A model generated the notes under the pieces. That model saw only the letters and a list, made by a program, of their open reading frames with translations. It was not told the DNA's origin and did not search any database. The position numbers were made by a program, and so were the translations under genes. From contig VGSG01000022.1 in NCBI GenBank assembly GCA_016875095.1, positions 1 to 44,833 of the forward strand: 44,833 bases of DNA, in the 5' to 3' direction. Origin of the DNA: Deltaproteobacteria bacterium. Its GTDB lineage: Bacteria > Desulfobacterota > Desulfomonilia > Desulfomonilales > Desulfomonilaceae. Below are positions 42,843 through 44,833 of this stretch, one piece after another. Positions within the stretch are counted from its first letter, which is position 1, and each line of letters begins with the position of its first letter.

Positions 42843-42871
42843 TGGACTTTTAGAGAAAAGCATGATAAAAT
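42843..42871 (+). promoter_or_regulatory. Sigma70-like promoter of the Pro/Cys-rich secreted protein gene
   Basis: TGGACT (42843-42848) and TAAAAT (42866-42871) are 17 bases apart. The leader would be about 55 bases. Confidence 0.45.
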
Positions 42872-42934
42872 CGAACAGAATTAAATCGCTATACGGTTCT
42901 CTTGAAGTTCCTTCTTATTGAGGAGTGCACGGGT

Positions 42935-43285
42935 ATGGATCTAAAATATTTGCTCGTTCCTCTGATTGTCGTCATCGCTGCTTCGGCGCCGGGCCTGATC
43001 GCCGCGCAGCCATGCGCGGTAGAGTGCTACCCACATTCCACCGTGCCCGTGTGTAGGCCGCCCGTGGCACCTAGGAGCGCTTGTTGCGCAAAGAGTCCTC
43101 TCTACCCTCCTCCCCCTCCCCTGGTAGCGCCTATCATTGAGCCTCCCAGACCGCTTGTCTGGTCGTGCGCGCCGGTTCCGCCGCCCCCGGGGTATGCGCC
43201 GATGATCCCGCCGGCGAAAACCAGCGCGGCAAAGGCGCCTTCAGCCCCGCGGGACGCCGTGAGGCCATATTCTCTGACCCGATAA
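42935..43285 (+). CDS. Small secreted Pro/Cys-rich protein
   Basis: The 116-residue product from the ATG at 42935 has a signal peptide (LLVPLIVVIAASAPGLIAA). Its mature part is about one quarter proline, with cysteines at AQPCAVECYPH, PVCRPP, ACCAKSP and WSCAP. GAGGAG nine bases before the ATG supports the start. Composition, size and promoter layout recall the protein at 22180. No known fold; an extracellular or wall-associated structural role is conceivable. Confidence 0.6.
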   Translation: MDLKYLLVPLIVVIAASAPGLIAAQPCAVECYPHSTVPVCRPPVAPRSACCAKSPLYPPPPPLVAPIIEPPRPLVWSCAPVPPPPGYAPMIPPAKTSAAKAPSAPRDAVRPYSLTR

Positions 43286-43359
43286 CCGAATTTCACCTGA
43301 ACTGTTCCAAAGGTTTTCCGGAACGGCCCTTCAGGGGCGGACTATCCAGGAAGCGGCTC

Positions 43360-44019
43360 TTAGAGGATGAGGACCTTCTTAATGGCCGTGACTGCCTGTT
43401 CCGGGGTATCAACGAGCTGAAAGAGGTCCAAGTGCGCGGGGTCGATCATCTTGCATTTCTTAAGCATTTCCCGCCTGATCCAGAAGATGAGGTCTTCCCA
43501 ATAGTCCTTACCGACCATTATCACGGGAAACGGTTTTATGCGCATGGTCTGAATGAGAGTGAGCGCCTCGAACAGCTCGTCCAGAGTGCCGAAGCCGCCC
43601 GGCAGGATCACGTATGCCACGGCGTACTTCACGAACATCACCTTGCGGATAAAGAAGTATCTGAAATCAAGGCGAATATTTGCGTACTGGTTTGCTCGCT
43701 GCTCCTGAGGCAGTTGAATGCACAGGCCGATTGACTTGCCACCTGCCTCCGCGGCGCCTCGATTCGCCGCCTCCATGACCCCGGGACCGCCGCCGGTAAT
43801 CACTGCGAACTCGTTCTTAGCCAACAATTTGCCGAGCTTGTGGGCAAGTCGGTAGACAGGTTCTTTCTCTTTCACCCGAGATGAACCGAAGACGGAAACC
43901 GCGGGGCCTATCTCGGCCAAAGTCTCGAATCCGTCCACCAGTTCGGAAATGATTCGAAAGACACGCCAGCTTTCCGCTTTGCTGAATTCATCGATGAGGT
44001 ATTTCCCTTCACGCATCAT
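43360..44019 (-). CDS. LOG-family (TIGR00730-type) Rossmann protein
   Basis: VSVFGSSRV, VITGGGPGVMEAANRGA and the hallmark PGGFGTLDELFE identify the lysine-decarboxylase-like LOG family, which includes cytokinin-activating phosphoribohydrolases and nucleotide 5'-monophosphate nucleosidases (PpnN type). The 219-residue length is normal for the bacterial group. The likely reaction is release of a base from a nucleoside monophosphate. AAAGG lies just before the ATG at 44019. Confidence 0.9.
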   Translation of the reverse strand: MMREGKYLIDEFSKAESWRVFRIISELVDGFETLAEIGPAVSVFGSSRVKEKEPVYRLAHKLGKLLAKNEFAVITGGGPGVMEAANRGAAEAGGKSIGLCIQLPQEQRANQYANIRLDFRYFFIRKVMFVKYAVAYVILPGGFGTLDELFEALTLIQTMRIKPFPVIMVGKDYWEDLIFWIRREMLKKCKMIDPAHLDLFQLVDTPEQAVTAIKKVLIL

Positions 44020-44195
44020 GATTCCTTTCAGGATTAAGAGGTTATGCCCGGATTGTGAGGTGGCTCTTCATGCAAACGAGGCGAATGTTAGGCTGAGGCC
44101 ACGACATTGTCAACCTCAATGCCATAATCTCTCCGCAGGCTGCGATCGTAAAGCGCCCGGTGCGTCTTGGCCTTCTCGGCGGGGCTTTTTTCGGA

Positions 44196-44224
44196 TTGAT
44201 TAATCGTGTGGGTCTGCGTATGAT
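44196..44224 (+). promoter_or_regulatory. Promoter of tRNA-Leu
   Basis: TTGATT (44196-44201) and TATGAT (44219-44224) are 17 bases apart and end 33 bases before the tRNA 5' end. Confidence 0.6.
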
Positions 44225-44257
44225 GGTTGTGTGTTTCGACCGATGTGAGCCGCGCGT

Positions 44258-44344
44258 GCTCGGATGGCGGAATCGGTAGACGCAGTGGACTCAAAATCCA
44301 CCGCCCGCAAGGGTGTGCGAGTTCGACTCTCGCTCCGAGCACCA
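44258..44344 (+). tRNA. tRNA-Leu (CAA anticodon)
   Basis: The acceptor stem is GCTCGGA (44258-44264) with TCCGAGC (44334-44340), followed by discriminator A and encoded CCA. The anticodon stem GTGGA/TCCAC encloses CTCAAAA, giving CAA. The long variable arm (CGCCCGCAAGGGTGTGC region) is that of a class II tRNA-Leu. The T arm is GCGAG-TTCGACT-CTCGC. Promoter and terminator flank it. A tyrosine recombinase gene faces its 3' end. Confidence 0.97.
44318..44344 (+). other. Candidate attachment site in the 3' end of tRNA-Leu
   Basis: Tyrosine recombinases usually integrate at the T arm and 3' end of a tRNA gene, and this one lies 40 bases away pointing at it. The second att copy, if there is one, lies outside the window, so the limits given here are the T arm to the CCA by analogy only. 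Confidence 0.35.
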
Positions 44345-44353
44345 TGACATGAT

Positions 44354-44385
44354 AAGGGAATTCGGACACACCGGATTCCCTTTTT
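44354..44385. terminator. Terminator between tRNA-Leu and the recombinase gene
   Basis: AAGGGAATTCGG (44354-44365) pairs with CCGGATTCCCTT (44371-44382) with one G-T pair and a five-base loop, followed by TTT (five T in all from 44381). It ends the tRNA transcript and, read the other way, can end the recombinase gene, whose stop codon begins inside it. Confidence 0.8.
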
Positions 44386-44833
44386 CATTCCGCCTTAGCC
44401 GTGGTGTCCATATTGGTGTCTATGGTCCGCGTCTTCTCCGGCCATTTCACTTCTCGGAGTTCCTTTTCGGTCACAGCGTTGTACCGCTTGAAGACGCTCA
44501 TCGTCTTGTGTCCGCTAATGGCCATAATGCGGAAGAAGTCATTCCCCGCGAGGCGTAGGTTATTAACTGCGCAGTGTCTCAAATCGTGAAATGTGAAATC
44601 CTTTAGTCCAGCCCTTACACAGGCGGCGGTAAATGCATTCTTGAATTCCTTAACCGGCTTGCCCCCGTGCAAGAAGACCCGATCCGTGTGCAATCCGCGG
44701 GGGAGCCCTTGGAGTATCTCCCTTACTCGTGGATGAATCGGGATCGAGCGTGCGGTCTTGTTCTTCGTCCGAGTGCTTCTGAGGCGAATAAACCCTGCTT
44801 TCAGGTCAACTTCTTCCCACGTCAAGCGCACGA
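44385..44833 (-). CDS. Tyrosine recombinase (phage-type integrase), N-terminus beyond the window
   Basis: The 149 residues present are the catalytic C-terminal part: VRLTWEEVDLK, FHDLRHCAVNN (His and Arg of box II), SGHKTMSVFKRYNAV (third His and the nucleophilic Tyr). The box I arginine would lie just outside, so the gene is cut by the window edge, not necessarily broken. The protein directs integration of a genomic island or prophage, most likely at the adjacent tRNA-Leu. The rest of the element should lie to the right. Confidence 0.88.
   Translation of the reverse strand, partial: VRLTWEEVDLKAGFIRLRSTRTKNKTARSIPIHPRVREILQGLPRGLHTDRVFLHGGKPVKEFKNAFTAACVRAGLKDFTFHDLRHCAVNNLRLAGNDFFRIMAISGHKTMSVFKRYNAVTEKELREVKWPEKTRTIDTNMDTTAKAE

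Noticed and set aside
1-44833. CRISPR array, rRNA genes or replication origin
   Set aside because: No regularly spaced repeats, no rRNA segments and no cluster of DnaA-box-like sites were seen.

Overview
The window looks like chromosomal DNA of a Gram-negative bacterium, most likely a Desulfobacterota (deltaproteobacterial) lineage related to Desulfomonile or Syntrophobacterales. This is an inference from gene content (Kdo-type lipopolysaccharide genes, GTP-dependent PEP carboxykinase, many signal-transduction and envelope genes) and a moderately GC-rich composition; no rRNA or other strong phylogenetic marker is present.

Layout. 1-525: no large gene, but a consensus-like promoter followed by a series of inverted repeats, including a 19-pair stem with a C-rich loop: a candidate structured RNA or leader, then a possible 25-residue membrane peptide. 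526-5364 (mostly minus): L,D-transpeptidase, RNA 2',3'-cyclic phosphodiesterase ThpR, M48 metalloprotease, a zinc-ribbon protein (plus), a carboxymuconolactone-decarboxylase-type protein, an MBL-fold hydrolase and IF-1. 5503-8732 (minus): kdnB-kdnA-kdsB, the three-gene set for making and activating 8-amino-3,8-dideoxy-Kdo (Kdo8N). 8891-15276 (plus): ffh, a membrane protein, GTP-PEP carboxykinase, a lipoprotein, a stand-alone EcfT and a small protein.

16134-18805 is a complete, passenger-carrying IS1-like element. It has 17-bp perfect terminal inverted repeats and an 8-bp target duplication (CAAAACCT). It carries a DDE transposase, a P63C-domain protein with an N-terminal HTH, a small ORF, and a compact RNA locus between transposase and P63C gene. 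Read on the minus strand that locus folds like a tRNA with encoded CCA, a G3-U70 pair and a UUA anticodon. On the plus strand it lies exactly between a good promoter and a hairpin terminator.

18929-31029: B12-binding radical SAM protein, small secreted proteins, a coupled pair of histidine kinases, a membrane-anchored glutamine-amidotransferase-like protein with a histidine-rich neighbour, an N-acetyltransferase-like protein and a RCK-type potassium channel. 31138-37974: hpt, then a minus-strand operon pspA-like / AAA+ ATPase / tsaD with its own promoter, a HAD nucleotidase and two proteins of unknown function. 38128-42670: an ATP/ADP-translocase-like transporter fused to HEAT repeats and a cyclic-nucleotide-binding domain, facing mnmG. 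42935-44833: a secreted Pro/Cys-rich protein, a LOG-family protein, tRNA-Leu(CAA) with promoter and terminator, and the C-terminal part of a tyrosine recombinase pointing at the tRNA. The last pair marks the probable edge of an integrated element that continues beyond the window.

The main candidates for undescribed biology are the RNA locus inside the IS1-like element, the C-rich hairpin RNA at the left edge, the PspA/AAA+ pair (a possible bacterial ESCRT-III/Vps4-like arrangement), and the Kdo8N cluster in this lineage.
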